A stretch of DNA of 64,000 nt from the NCBI GenBank assembly GCA_020635035.1, contig JACKAO010000003.1, forward strand, positions 248,001 through 312,000, written 5' to 3'. Numbering within the stretch: position 1 is the first letter of the stretch; the number at the start of each line of letters is the position of its first letter. This document shows positions 1 to 8,173 of this stretch, piece by piece. The translations under genes were made by a program, and so were the position numbers. Source of the stretch: Calditrichia bacterium (GTDB lineage Bacteria; Calditrichota; Calditrichia; Calditrichales; J004). The notes beneath the pieces are model-generated. The model was not told the DNA's origin and made no database searches. It saw only the letters and a program-made list of their open reading frames with translations.

Positions 1-1143
1 GTTAAGCACCGTAAGCATTAATATAGTAGGAATTACAATTTCATTTGCAGGAATGGCTATAACATAAGCCAGCAGTATTACACCATTTAATCCGATCAGG
101 ATGGCAAACGGATCAAAAAAAGAAATGATATATTCAGCAAGACTGATATTCGAAATCGTTATGTTTGCCAGTAACCAGATGACAGCGCCTGCCGGCATGG
201 CAAAAACCACAGCACGCCATAATACGATTATAGTTCTGTCAATCATGGATGTGTATAAAGTTTGCAGAATACGCGGGGGCCTGTATGGTGGCAATTCCAG
301 GCTGAAAGTTGATGCCTGTCCTTTGAGTAAGGTTCGTGATAACAGCCAGGAAACCAGGAAAGTAAAAAATATTCCCAGAAGAGCGACAGCGACGACGGCT
401 GCTGCGGATAATACACCGGCAAGTGCAGGCGGCGCAGCTGCGCCAATAAATAAACTGGCGATCAGAATTTGCGTAGGCCAGCGGCCGTTGCACAGAGAGA
501 AATTATTTGTAATAATCGCTATTAAACGCTCCCGGGGACTGTCAATAATCCGTGTAGCTACAATTCCGGCTGCGTTACATCCGTAACCCATGCTCATTGT
601 CAGGGCCTGTTTACCATGTGCCCCGGCACGGCGAAAAAGATTATCCATGTTAAAAGCAATCCTGGGCAAATAACCAAAATCTTCCAGCAGTGTGAATAGC
701 GGGAAGAAGATTGCCATGGGGGGCAGCATCACTGAAACTACCCATGCAGCAGCCAGATAAACACCATCCACAAAAAGTCCGCTGATCCAGGAAGGAGTCC
801 CAATTGTTGACAAAATACTTTTTAGTATCGGGTGAATATCGTCGATCAGCAGGGTTGAGAGCAGGCTGCTTGGATAATTTGCTCCCTGAATTGTTAACCA
901 GAAAACAATAGACAGTAATAAGAGCATAACCGGAATACCGGTTAGTCTGCCTGTTAAAATTCTGTCCAGCGTTCCTTCCCAGCTGAATCGTTGTTTTTTC
1001 CCGCTGGTTGAGATTACTTTTTCGCTGATTCGATTTGCATCAGTATAGATATCAGTCATCAATGTATCGTGCAGATCGTCACCGATGTCCCAGCGTAATG
1101 ACCTTACAGTTTTTAAGAGATTCTCTTTTTCGGTTACCGGCAT
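1..1143 (-). CDS. feoB: Ferrous iron transport protein B, transmembrane part (3' end outside window)
   Basis: This is the membrane permease half of a split FeoB, which moves Fe2+ across the inner membrane. The reading frame is open for 381 codons from the ATG at 1143 to the window edge, so the C-terminus is missing. I see hydrophobic segments near residues 68-86 and 120-150, and the two Gate signatures: GYGCNAAGIVATR near residue 182 and SLCNGRWPT near 215, with the conserved Cys in each. The latter follows the NGR(F/W)PT variant rather than the E. coli-type CGARLP. There is no GTPase domain; that lies in the gene just upstream, whose stop is 5 bases before this ATG. A GAAGAG stretch about 9 bases upstream can serve as the ribosome site. 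The separation looks genuine, not a frameshift, because both proteins have natural ends. Confidence 0.9.
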   Translation of the reverse strand, partial: MPVTEKENLLKTVRSLRWDIGDDLHDTLMTDIYTDANRISEKVISTSGKKQRFSWEGTLDRILTGRLTGIPVMLLLLSIVFWLTIQGANYPSSLLSTLLIDDIHPILKSILSTIGTPSWISGLFVDGVYLAAAWVVSVMLPPMAIFFPLFTLLEDFGYLPRIAFNMDNLFRRAGAHGKQALTMSMGYGCNAAGIVATRIIDSPRERLIAIITNNFSLCNGRWPTQILIASLFIGAAAPPALAGVLSAAAVVAVALLGIFFTFLVSWLLSRTLLKGQASTFSLELPPYRPPRILQTLYTSMIDRTIIVLWRAVVFAMPAGAVIWLLANITISNISLAEYIISFFDPFAILIGLNGVILLAYVIAIPANEIVIPTILMLTVLN

Positions 1144-1148
1144 TTATT

Positions 1149-1955
1149 TTACTCTTCTGATATTTCTGCTGTTTCAATGGCCAGATTTTCCTTAATAAGG
1201 AAATCAAGCTCATCATTAATAAAGGCATTCTCGATATGTTGATCACCTTCCAGTAAACGAAGCGCCAGCCAGCGTGGATTCCTTATTCCGGGATACTTCT
1301 TCACAATTAAATCAGAAACTCTTTCAATTGATTTTTCCAGTTTTGTTGACCTGCTTTTTATTCTGTATGGTTTGCATAAATAGTTACCACTGGCTACTTC
1401 ATCAATTTTTTCAAGTAACTGTGGAATACCTTCACGCTGACGGGCAGATGCAGGAATAACAGGTATTCCAAGCTCCTTCGATAGCAATCTGTCATCGATT
1501 TTAATATCATGTCTGCGGGCTTCATCGATCAGATTAAGGCATAAAACAGCTCTGTCTGTTATCTCAAGAACCTGCAGCACAAGATTTAAATTTCTTTCAA
1601 GACGGGTTGCATCTGCCACGACAACAGTAACATCAGGTTGGCCAAACAGAATAAAATTTCTGGCAACTTCTTCGTCGGTACTTGTTGAAAGCAGGGAATA
1701 TGTTCCGGGAAGATCGACGATTTTGTAACGCCTGTCATTATATTCAAAGCCACCTTCAGCACGGGTTACAGTTTTGCCGGGCCAGTTACCCGTGTGTTGC
1801 CTGAGACCTGTGAGACTATTGAAAACCGTACTTTTTCCTGTGTTTGGATTTCCCGCAAGGGCAATTACATAATCCCAGTTATCCATATTCACACCAAGTC
1901 TTTTTAACTGCGATTTATTATGTACAGGACAATTTTCACAATTTTGCATATTCAT
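1149..1955 (-). CDS. feoB: FeoB GTPase domain protein (split FeoB, N-terminal part)
   Basis: A 268-residue cytosolic G protein that would gate the FeoB permease encoded immediately downstream. G1 is GNPNTGKS at residues 35-42, G2 the typical FeoB TGNWPGKT, G3 DLPGTYSL, G4 NLID (usual form NxxD) and G5 SARQREG. A helical region after the G domain matches the FeoB guanine-dissociation-inhibitor part. An N-terminal CENC pair (Cys6 and Cys9) followed by PVH precedes the G domain; similar Cys motifs occur in some FeoB proteins and may bind metal. The start overlaps the stop of the DtxR-FeoA gene by four bases (ATGA), so the three genes should be translationally coupled in one operon. E. coli FeoB carries both parts in one 770-residue chain; here they are separate. 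Confidence 0.92.
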   Translation of the reverse strand: MNMQNCENCPVHNKSQLKRLGVNMDNWDYVIALAGNPNTGKSTVFNSLTGLRQHTGNWPGKTVTRAEGGFEYNDRRYKIVDLPGTYSLLSTSTDEEVARNFILFGQPDVTVVVADATRLERNLNLVLQVLEITDRAVLCLNLIDEARRHDIKIDDRLLSKELGIPVIPASARQREGIPQLLEKIDEVASGNYLCKPYRIKSRSTKLEKSIERVSDLIVKKYPGIRNPRWLALRLLEGDQHIENAFINDELDFLIKENLAIETAEISEE

Positions 1956-2980
1956 TCTGAACCTGTTCTTCTAATTTTTACCATTTTTGCCTGATCATGT
2001 CTTAAAGCAATCATAGCTCCCCGGATATTATAGGCAGTGGGATTGCCACTGGCAGTTGTCAGCTCAGCTGAAATTTTTGTTCCGGGGATTATTCCAAGAT
2101 CCATCAACCGTCGTCTTTGAATTCCGCGGCATGCTTTTGATATGCTCGTTACTTCAGCCGATTCTCCCAAATTGAGATTTATTAACGATTCGCTGACGTC
2201 ATCTTCGGCAAGTTCTTCAGGTATTAATTGCACATTAATATGATTTGCAAGCACTGGTGCTAAAACAATTTCTTCTCCTTCAGCAACAAATCGCACACGA
2301 TCATTGCCTTTTTCTGTAATGTAAATATGCATACCAGGGTATAATCCGGATGCTACCAGCTGTGAATACAAAACAGCAGGTTCATCTTCAATATGTGTTA
2401 TCCTTGCAGCATTGCCGGGTTTCAAAGAATTGAGAGTCAGGCTGTCATGCTTTATTATTTCTCCTGCTATTGTTGGGATAGGATCACCGTGCGGATCAAA
2501 AAGCGGGTTTCCCATGGATTGGGCTAATTCTGCAGCTTGAGATGGAGTGGTGCTGTGTTCAAGTTTTTCCGCTTGTTTATGCCAGTCTTTTTCCGGAAAA
2601 CCTGTCTCATCGGCATAGTATCTTTCCCATAATCTGTGAAGCCTTATAACGCGTAATGCATATGACCGTCCCTGGGCAGTTAACGTATAATGTGCATCGC
2701 TGAAACTAACCAGTCCAAGCCGCATAAGTTTATCAAGAATATCGGATGTTTTATCCATGCTAAAGCCAAGTGCACCAGCAACACTTCTTAATGTTGCAGA
2801 TTTATTCCTGTATTCGTGGTCATAAATCTGCTTCAAAGCATCTTCCTGTATTACCCGCTGACTGTTTTTATGGTTGGATTGTAATTGCCACACAATGCCT
2901 TTATCCGGCCAAAACAAGATCAGAATAATTATCAGAACTATTACAGTAGTGGATAGAGCACTTAAAGGATCGATAATCAT
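1952..2980 (-). CDS. Membrane-anchored DtxR-family metal regulator fused to FeoA domains
   Basis: A 342-residue protein heading the iron uptake operon. Residues about 8-25 form a strongly hydrophobic helix with no cleavage signal, so the protein is probably tethered to the membrane. Residues about 45-110 are a DtxR/MntR winged helix. The metal-binding and dimerisation region follows, with the family pattern HRLWERYYAD, then WHKQAEKLEH and GNPLFDPHGDPIP. Two SH3-like FeoA domains come next, one near residues 180-260 and one near 270-338 (the latter with the typical RRRLMDLGIIPG stretch). It would sense Fe2+ or Mn2+ and repress this operon; the FeoA part may also contact FeoB. Known DtxR proteins carry one C-terminal SH3 domain and are soluble, so the tether and second FeoA domain are unusual. 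Function in repression is inferred from the family. Confidence 0.85.
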   Translation of the reverse strand: MIIDPLSALSTTVIVLIIILILFWPDKGIVWQLQSNHKNSQRVIQEDALKQIYDHEYRNKSATLRSVAGALGFSMDKTSDILDKLMRLGLVSFSDAHYTLTAQGRSYALRVIRLHRLWERYYADETGFPEKDWHKQAEKLEHSTTPSQAAELAQSMGNPLFDPHGDPIPTIAGEIIKHDSLTLNSLKPGNAARITHIEDEPAVLYSQLVASGLYPGMHIYITEKGNDRVRFVAEGEEIVLAPVLANHINVQLIPEELAEDDVSESLINLNLGESAEVTSISKACRGIQRRRLMDLGIIPGTKISAELTTASGNPTAYNIRGAMIALRHDQAKMVKIRRTGSE

Positions 2981-3076
2981 TTTTTAATTTCTCATTAAAT
3001 TTTGCAATTTAAACATTTTTTTTTCTCAAAACGTTCCCGTTTTACAAATAACTTAAACTGAATTTATATGTCGTAA

Positions 3077-3111
3077 TTAGGTATGTCAAATATATAATTA
3101 GACAGGGCTAA
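3077..3111. promoter_or_regulatory. Candidate DtxR-type operator upstream of the feo operon
   Basis: The 336-base gap between the divergent DtxR-FeoA and STAS genes (2981-3316) is very AT-rich and holds no gene I can support. Within it lies an imperfect inverted repeat: TTAGGTATGTC at 3077-3087 and GACAGGGCTAA at 3101-3111, matching at 8 of 11 positions, with a 13-base AT-only spacer. The outer TTAGG/CTAA ends resemble DtxR/IdeR half sites, but the spacer is longer than in known boxes. Its role is inferred from position about 100 bases upstream of a DtxR-type gene. Confidence 0.25.
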
Positions 3112-3316
3112 CTTTTTGCAATCGATTAATTTTATGTAGAAATTTAATATTTCAGTGAAGCAGTCGAATTTTATTAGAATTGAAATTTCCGAATTTTACC
3201 ATTAGTCAGTTGTTTTTTTGATTGGTAAATTGTAAGATTATTGATAGTTAATTTATAGACGATATTTTTCAATCTTCCTTAAATAAAGACATTCCTTAAA
3301 TACCGGGTGGTAAACA

Positions 3317-3658
3317 ATGATGCATTTCGTTGAAAACAAGTTTGATAAAATTATGGTTTTAACCGTCAAGGGCAATCTGGTGCAGAAAGAAGAAACCGAT
3401 AAACTTCAGGCACGGATTCTGGGAATTCTTGAGAAAAAACTTAATAATGTAGTGATAGATCTAAAGAATGTCAGTATGATCACAAGTCTTGGGATCGGAG
3501 GCATTATAAGGGCGTTGCGCACTATTAGAGATGAAAAGGGAGAAATGAAACTTTCCGGTGTTAATGAGAGTGTTAAAAAGGTTTTGGAGATTACAAAATT
3601 AAGTGAGATTATTGAAATTTTTGATACAGTAGATGAAGCTGTTAAAAGTTTCAGCTGA
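3317..3658 (+). CDS. STAS-domain protein, anti-sigma-factor antagonist type
   Basis: A 113-residue single STAS domain of the SpoIIAA/RsbV type. In that family a serine is phosphorylated by an anti-sigma kinase and dephosphorylated by a PP2C-type phosphatase, which switches partner binding. The phosphorylatable serine position is kept in the MITSLGIGG stretch (residues about 54-62) after the VVIDLKNV strand. A second ATG lies three bases after the first; the GGGTGG stretch about 8 bases upstream fits either. The gene stands alone with no kinase beside it. The PP2C-type phosphatase at 36325-37404 belongs to the class that acts on such proteins, but a link is only a guess. It converges on the HAD gene with an 11-base gap. 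Confidence 0.85.
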   Translation: MMHFVENKFDKIMVLTVKGNLVQKEETDKLQARILGILEKKLNNVVIDLKNVSMITSLGIGGIIRALRTIRDEKGEMKLSGVNESVKKVLEITKLSEIIEIFDTVDEAVKSFS

Positions 3659-3669
3659 TATTAACAGAG

Positions 3670-4083
3670 TCAGCTTTTTATTTCATCTATAAAATTACGA
3701 ACCTTTTCCAGTATTGATTTTGGTTGCAGTTCTGCTGCAAAATCTTCCGGATGAAGAGTTTGTAAAACATTAGCCCACCCAGGAAATCCCCCCAAATTAC
3801 GATCATCAATAAATAATTCAGCATCAATTTTATGGTTATGGTTCGATGGATCACATTGTTCTTCAGGGAAGCTTTTATTCACGGCATAAAATTCAACGCC
3901 ATTTTCTTTACAGAAATCAACAGCATCCTGTAATTCCTTACCGGTCCTGTAGGTCCATAAAACTAATTTATGTCCGCGTTTTTGCAGTTCTTTCAGGGCG
4001 TCAAAAGCAAAGAGAACCGGTTTTCCGATTTCAGGGTAGCGGTGTTCAACGATTGTTCCATCAAAATCAACAGCAATTTTCAT
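3670..4083 (-). CDS. Small HAD-superfamily hydrolase (BT0820-like)
   Basis: A 137-residue cap-less HAD phosphatase. Motif I is DFDGT at residues 6-10 with both catalytic Asp residues, motif II is the Thr in LVLWTYRTG, and the acidic motif is FIDDRN near residue 93. The protein resembles the small HAD hydrolases typified by Bacteroides BT0820, which act on phosphate esters or have unassigned substrates; I cannot name the substrate. The start codon shares one base with the stop of the methionine aminopeptidase gene (TAATG), so the two are translationally coupled. The length fits a HAD core without a cap domain. Confidence 0.85.
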   Translation of the reverse strand: MKIAVDFDGTIVEHRYPEIGKPVLFAFDALKELQKRGHKLVLWTYRTGKELQDAVDFCKENGVEFYAVNKSFPEEQCDPSNHNHKIDAELFIDDRNLGGFPGWANVLQTLHPEDFAAELQPKSILEKVRNFIDEIKS

Positions 4084-4874
4084 TAGATAACAACAGAGCC
4101 TTTTTTTATTAGCGCTTCTTCGACAAATGCAAATGTGGATAAGACATCTGCTTTTCCATTCATCACCGCCACATTATGCTCAAAATGAGCGGATGGTTTT
4201 TTATCGACTGTAACAATCGTCCAGCCATCTTTAAGCTGAATTATATTTTGTGTTCCCATATTAATCATGGGTTCGATAGCCAATACCATACCTTCACGAA
4301 GACGCAAACCTTTTCCTTTTTTTCCATAGTTTGGTACTTGCGGTTCTTCATGCAGATTGCGTCCGACACCATGTCCAACTAATTCTCTTACTACACCATA
4401 TCCATGGCTCTCTGCATGCTGCTGAATGTTAAAAGCAATGTCACCCATGGCATTTCCATGAACAGCGTTATTTATGCCGATATCAAGACACTCTTTTGTC
4501 ACCCGTAATAATTTTAAAATCTGGAAATTAACTTCTCCCACAACAAAAGTATAAGCATGATCTCCGTAATAACCATTGAGCTTTACACCACAGTCAACAG
4601 AGACCACATCGCCGTTTTCCAGTGGTTTGTCAGATGGAATACCATGGACAACTTCTTCATTACGAGACATACAAAGTGTATTGGGAAAGCCCTGGAAACC
4701 TTTAAATGCCGGTTTTGCACCATGATCTCTGATAAACTCTTCGGCTACACGATCCAGCTCCAGTGTACTGATACCCGGTTCAATCAGTGATGCTATTAGT
4801 CCAAGTGTTTTAGAAACAAGCTGCGCACTTGTCCGGATCTCATTTATTTCAGCAGGGGAATAATATTTAATCAT
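4083..4874 (-). CDS. map: Methionine aminopeptidase, type I
   Basis: A 263-residue enzyme that removes the initiator methionine from nascent proteins in the cytosol. The pita-bread fold ligands are visible: His in NEEVVHGIPSD, Asp in VSVDCGVKLNGYYGDHAYTF (two metal Asp), His in LVGHGVGRNLHEEP, Glu in AIEPMIN and Glu in SAHFEHNVAV. The length matches E. coli Map (264). An in-frame TTG at 4907 would add 11 lysine-rich residues, but nothing like a ribosome site precedes it and family members begin near this ATG, so I use 4874. The small HAD hydrolase follows with a one-base overlap. Map is often beside ribosomal genes in other bacteria; here it is not. Confidence 0.95.
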   Translation of the reverse strand: MIKYYSPAEINEIRTSAQLVSKTLGLIASLIEPGISTLELDRVAEEFIRDHGAKPAFKGFQGFPNTLCMSRNEEVVHGIPSDKPLENGDVVSVDCGVKLNGYYGDHAYTFVVGEVNFQILKLLRVTKECLDIGINNAVHGNAMGDIAFNIQQHAESHGYGVVRELVGHGVGRNLHEEPQVPNYGKKGKGLRLREGMVLAIEPMINMGTQNIIQLKDGWTIVTVDKKPSAHFEHNVAVMNGKADVLSTFAFVEEALIKKGSVVI

Positions 4875-4955
4875 TTTCTTTAATTTTTTTAGCGCCGATT
4901 GTAACAAATGTACGGCATAAGTTCAACAGTTTATTAGCCAGATTCAGCTTCTGGT

Positions 4956-5417
4956 TCAAATAAGTGAATTAATTTCCTGGTAAAGCGGTATATGATCCCA
5001 GAATTTGCAAGTTTTGTTGACCGGATTTACTTCACAGAAATAATGATCCAATCCATTACTTAAAATAAGAAACGGAACATTAAGTGAGCTGTTATAAAAG
5101 GCAATTTGTTTAAATGTTTTTTCATTTATTTCTATATCCGGTGCTTTAAATTCTATGATTACCAAAGGAGATACTTCACGCGTATATATTATCGCGTCAC
5201 AGCGCCGGGCTTTATTAAAAGCGTTGATGGATGCTTCGATTTTTATCAGGCTTTTAGGATATTTCCTGGAATCGATCAAATATGCAATAAAGTTCTGTCT
5301 TACCCATTCTTCCGGCGTTAGTGTAACCCACTTTTTTCTGACCGGGTCAAAAATCATATTCTCATCAACTTTTAACTCAGCAGCAGGAAGATTCAGTACA
5401 GGTGTTCTGTTTGCCAT
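4956..5417 (-). CDS. Stand-alone HsdR N-terminal (PD-(D/E)xK nuclease-like) protein
   Basis: A 153-residue protein that equals only the N-terminal nuclease-fold domain of type I restriction HsdR subunits. The PD-(D/E)xK core is readable: Asp in RRCDAIIY and the ExK in LVIIEFKAP. The usual N-terminal stretch TPEEWVRQNFIAYLI is present too. No helicase, HsdM or HsdS gene lies nearby, so it is not a restriction system. Such orphan domains are widespread in the Bacteroidota and relatives, where the function is unknown. It follows the TauE/SafE gene after one base and starts at an ATG, so the two are probably cotranscribed. Whether it still cuts DNA cannot be told from sequence alone. Confidence 0.82.
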   Translation of the reverse strand: MANRTPVLNLPAAELKVDENMIFDPVRKKWVTLTPEEWVRQNFIAYLIDSRKYPKSLIKIEASINAFNKARRCDAIIYTREVSPLVIIEFKAPDIEINEKTFKQIAFYNSSLNVPFLILSNGLDHYFCEVNPVNKTCKFWDHIPLYQEINSLI

Positions 5418-5418
5418 T

Positions 5419-6156
5419 TTATATAAACAGTTTAATCGCCATCATCAGGATTGCCACCGATAATGCATATTTGATAATCCTGTCACCTTTTTTAACAGAG
5501 AGATGTGCAGCAATCCAGGCCCCCGTCATATTACCTGCAGCAAGGCTTAAGCCAAGTGTCCAGTTAATTTTATCATGTACAACAAAAATCAAAAGAGCAG
5601 GAATGGTGTAAACCATAACAACGACAAGCTTATAAAAATTCACCCGGATGAGACTCGTTTGTAAAAAATGAAACAGCGCTGCCATCAATATAAATCCGAC
5701 ACCTACCTGTATAAATCCGCCATAAAAGCCGATGCCAAAAAGTGTTATGTAAAACCAGATCCCTGGTTTTAAGACTTCATCCTGCAGCGGGTTGTTTTTA
5801 CGCTTCTGAAAAAGAGAAATAATAACCCCGATCATTACGACGGCAAGAATCCGCTCAAACCAATCCTGTGTAATTTTTATTGAAAAAAAAGCTCCGGCAA
5901 TAGCTCCTGGAATTGTAAACAGGGCATAAAAAAAGGCTTTTCTTAATCCCACTACTTTTTGCTGACGAAAGCTGCTGATTCCAGAAACGTTTTGCAACAG
6001 AATAGCTATACGGTTTGTACCATTAGCAGTTGCTGCATCCAGTCCGGAAAATATCAGTAAAGGCAGTGTTATCGTTGATCCGCCGCCAGCCATAACATTA
6101 ACAAAGCCTGCAATGGCTCCTACTGCAAAAAGTAATAGTTCGTTGGGAAAATTCAT
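5419..6156 (-). CDS. TauE/SafE-family sulfite/organosulfonate exporter-like permease
   Basis: A 245-residue inner membrane protein with about eight hydrophobic segments. The family's N-terminal signature is clear: GFVNVMAGGGSTITLPLL, followed by NGTNRIAILLQN. The second half repeats the theme with GFYGGFIQVGVGFILMAALF. TauE/SafE proteins are linked to export of sulfite, sulfoacetate or similar anions, but individual substrates are rarely known and none can be assigned here. I use the ATG at 6156; a TTG two codons earlier is possible, and neither has a strong ribosome site. The downstream HsdR_N gene starts one base after the stop. The sulfate genes at 57-62 kb are too distant to suggest a link. 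Confidence 0.85.
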   Translation of the reverse strand: MNFPNELLLFAVGAIAGFVNVMAGGGSTITLPLLIFSGLDAATANGTNRIAILLQNVSGISSFRQQKVVGLRKAFFYALFTIPGAIAGAFFSIKITQDWFERILAVVMIGVIISLFQKRKNNPLQDEVLKPGIWFYITLFGIGFYGGFIQVGVGFILMAALFHFLQTSLIRVNFYKLVVVMVYTIPALLIFVVHDKINWTLGLSLAAGNMTGAWIAAHLSVKKGDRIIKYALSVAILMMAIKLFI

Positions 6157-6176
6157 TTGCAAAGGTAGGTATTTAC

Positions 6177-7943
6177 CTAAGCATTCTCAAGCTGGATTTG
6201 CTGTTTTAAATGGGTGATCTGCCGTTCAAGTTCTGAGATTCGCCGATCAATATTTTTTTCAATCTCCTCAATCTCAAGAAAATCCTCGATGTAAGTGCGG
6301 GTCTTTTTCAATTCAGTATTGATATTGCTGTACTCGTAAATAATATTAACCAATGGTAATAATCTCTCATCCACTGCGTGTTCGATCTGCATTGTTTCTG
6401 CTTCTTTTTGAATTGTCTCAAATTCATCAATATAGGTTTGAAGACCTTCCGGCGGATTTAAATTGATCAGATCTTTATACTTTCGTTCCAAATGGGGCAT
6501 GTCAAATTTAAACTTATCCGAATCAAGCTGAGTCTTGAAATCATTTAACTCATTATTCAGAAGATCCAATTGTTTTTTCACACTTTTATATTTCCGGAAT
6601 CGTTCAATATGAGAATCGATATAATCCTGGTCATCAAGCAGATACGATTCTTCTCTTAAAGCATAAATGGATTTTTCTATGTTTTTCAACTTTGTTTTTA
6701 AATCAGTTCTTTTTTGCTGACTTTCTTCCAGGTCATTGATTATGCTTTTTTTAAGAAAGCGCATAGAAAAATAAATTATAAATGAAACGGCAATTGTTAA
6801 ACCTGTAATTAAAGGCCATTTGTCAGAAAATAAAATTAAACCGAAGAGAAGCAGTATACTAACAGATAACGATTGTAACAGGAACTCCGTTTTCTTTTTT
6901 GAACTCAAATCTGTTTGAAGATTATCATCCCGAATTTCTAACCGATCAAAGTCATTTTTTAATTGTGCCTGATCCATTGTAAGTTCCTGGTACTTGATAA
7001 AATCATCTTCAAAGCTGTCAGGTAAATTTGAATAGATCAGTAATTTTTTATTAATAATATTTTCAATATCGGTTTTCTTTGTATTTACTTCGTTTAAACG
7101 TTGTTTAATTCTGTGGAAACTGGTCTGTAAGGCATGCAACCTTGTAATATCGCGCTTAACCATAGTTGCATCAAGCTGGTAAATAAGCGGAAATCTTTGC
7201 TTCAAGCGTGCAAGAGCATCATCTTGTGGATTAGTTGTCGGGAAAGAATCAACGCAGTTTTGCAGTTTAGTGATATCGGAATCAAGACTTGCCGAGCTTT
7301 GAGCCAGCTTCTTTGCATTTTTTAAAAGGTGCAATTGATTAATTGCATCCTGCAGATTTGCACTTATGGAAGAATTATTTTCCGTTCTTGATGTAAACTC
7401 AATCACTTTTTTTGATGATGATATAAGTTTTTTTATTGCTGACATTTTAAATTTAGGACGTATCAACAAGTAAAGAAGATCCAGCAATTCTCCGAGCGTG
7501 GATTGGTCATTCCTGAATGAGTCATTACAGATTTCCATAATGAGCTGTTTATCTGTTATTGAAAAAAAGCTCTCTAAGATTTTTAAATACGGACGACTGT
7601 CGCTTCCTACAATATCTTTATCCTGAAAAACCGGCTTATAAGTGTTTTTACCTGAAGAGAGAATCGCAACGATATCGGTTTCAAAATCACGTTCAATATG
7701 CATAATATAATCATCAAAACGGATATCAATTCTGCCTGTTAAAACATTTTGTCTTTTGTCTTTATATTTACGTTTTTCATCTTTGCTCAAACCGTAAATC
7801 ACACCAATAAGGCCAAAAAATAAAAATCGTTTATTTTCGGCCCGGGCTGATAAAATCTTTTTGTTCTCTATAAGAGAAAGATCCAGACCTGTTTCCGGGT
7901 CAAGGTTAATAAAACCTGAAAGATGTATATCCTGAATAATCAT
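6177..7943 (-). CDS. YhaN-like coiled-coil membrane protein with degenerate ATPase head
   Basis: A 588-residue protein with the layout of B. subtilis YhaN, but without its ATPase. The start (MIIQDIHLSGFINL) and the stretch FLFFGLIGVIYGLSKDEKRKY, followed by LTGRIDIRF and HIERDF, match the N-terminal half of a Rad50/SbcC-type head. The P-loop position, however, reads LSARAENKRFLFF, with no GKS/T. Long coiled coils cover roughly residues 185-345 and 395-580, broken by two membrane helices near 353-400, as in YhaN. The chain ends in coiled coil, so the C-terminal head with Walker B and signature is absent. It cannot hydrolyse ATP in the usual way and may be a structural remnant. No YhaO nuclease is nearby. 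A TTG at 7970 could add nine residues; I prefer the ATG. Confidence 0.65.
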   Translation of the reverse strand: MIIQDIHLSGFINLDPETGLDLSLIENKKILSARAENKRFLFFGLIGVIYGLSKDEKRKYKDKRQNVLTGRIDIRFDDYIMHIERDFETDIVAILSSGKNTYKPVFQDKDIVGSDSRPYLKILESFFSITDKQLIMEICNDSFRNDQSTLGELLDLLYLLIRPKFKMSAIKKLISSSKKVIEFTSRTENNSSISANLQDAINQLHLLKNAKKLAQSSASLDSDITKLQNCVDSFPTTNPQDDALARLKQRFPLIYQLDATMVKRDITRLHALQTSFHRIKQRLNEVNTKKTDIENIINKKLLIYSNLPDSFEDDFIKYQELTMDQAQLKNDFDRLEIRDDNLQTDLSSKKKTEFLLQSLSVSILLLFGLILFSDKWPLITGLTIAVSFIIYFSMRFLKKSIINDLEESQQKRTDLKTKLKNIEKSIYALREESYLLDDQDYIDSHIERFRKYKSVKKQLDLLNNELNDFKTQLDSDKFKFDMPHLERKYKDLINLNPPEGLQTYIDEFETIQKEAETMQIEHAVDERLLPLVNIIYEYSNINTELKKTRTYIEDFLEIEEIEKNIDRRISELERQITHLKQQIQLENA

Positions 7944-8011
7944 AGCATAAATTTCGTTATCTGGTTTCAAAACAGCAATCCGGAATTGAAAACCATTAAA
8001 TTAAAGTAATA

Positions 8012-8028
8012 AGCCATAAATTATGGCT
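8012..8028. promoter_or_regulatory. Perfect palindrome in the divergent promoter region
   Basis: AGCCATAA at 8012-8019 and TTATGGCT at 8021-8028 form a perfect 8-base inverted repeat around one A. It lies between the divergent YhaN-like gene and the phosphofructokinase gene, about 145 bases before the latter. The shape fits an operator for a dimeric repressor, but no regulator is known. Confidence 0.25.
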
Positions 8029-8173
8029 ATCGGATTAAATGAAAAGAGATTTAGAACACAAATTTATTTTAAATATATAATAAAAATAAACAATTAAATT
8101 TGTAAACAGTGGCTCTCGAGATTAAATTCACCAGCTAATTTTTTATCATCAACATATAACCATGGAGTAAGTG

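Noticed and set aside
101..586. 161-residue open frame on the plus strand
   Set aside because: It runs antisense to the clear FeoB permease frame and has no recognisable domain.
1144..1148. Frameshift that broke a single feoB gene
   Set aside because: The first part has a natural stop after an acidic tail and the second its own ATG and ribosome-like site, so a true split is more likely.
4875..4907. TTG start for methionine aminopeptidase
   Set aside because: No ribosome site; the ATG at 4874 gives the standard family length.
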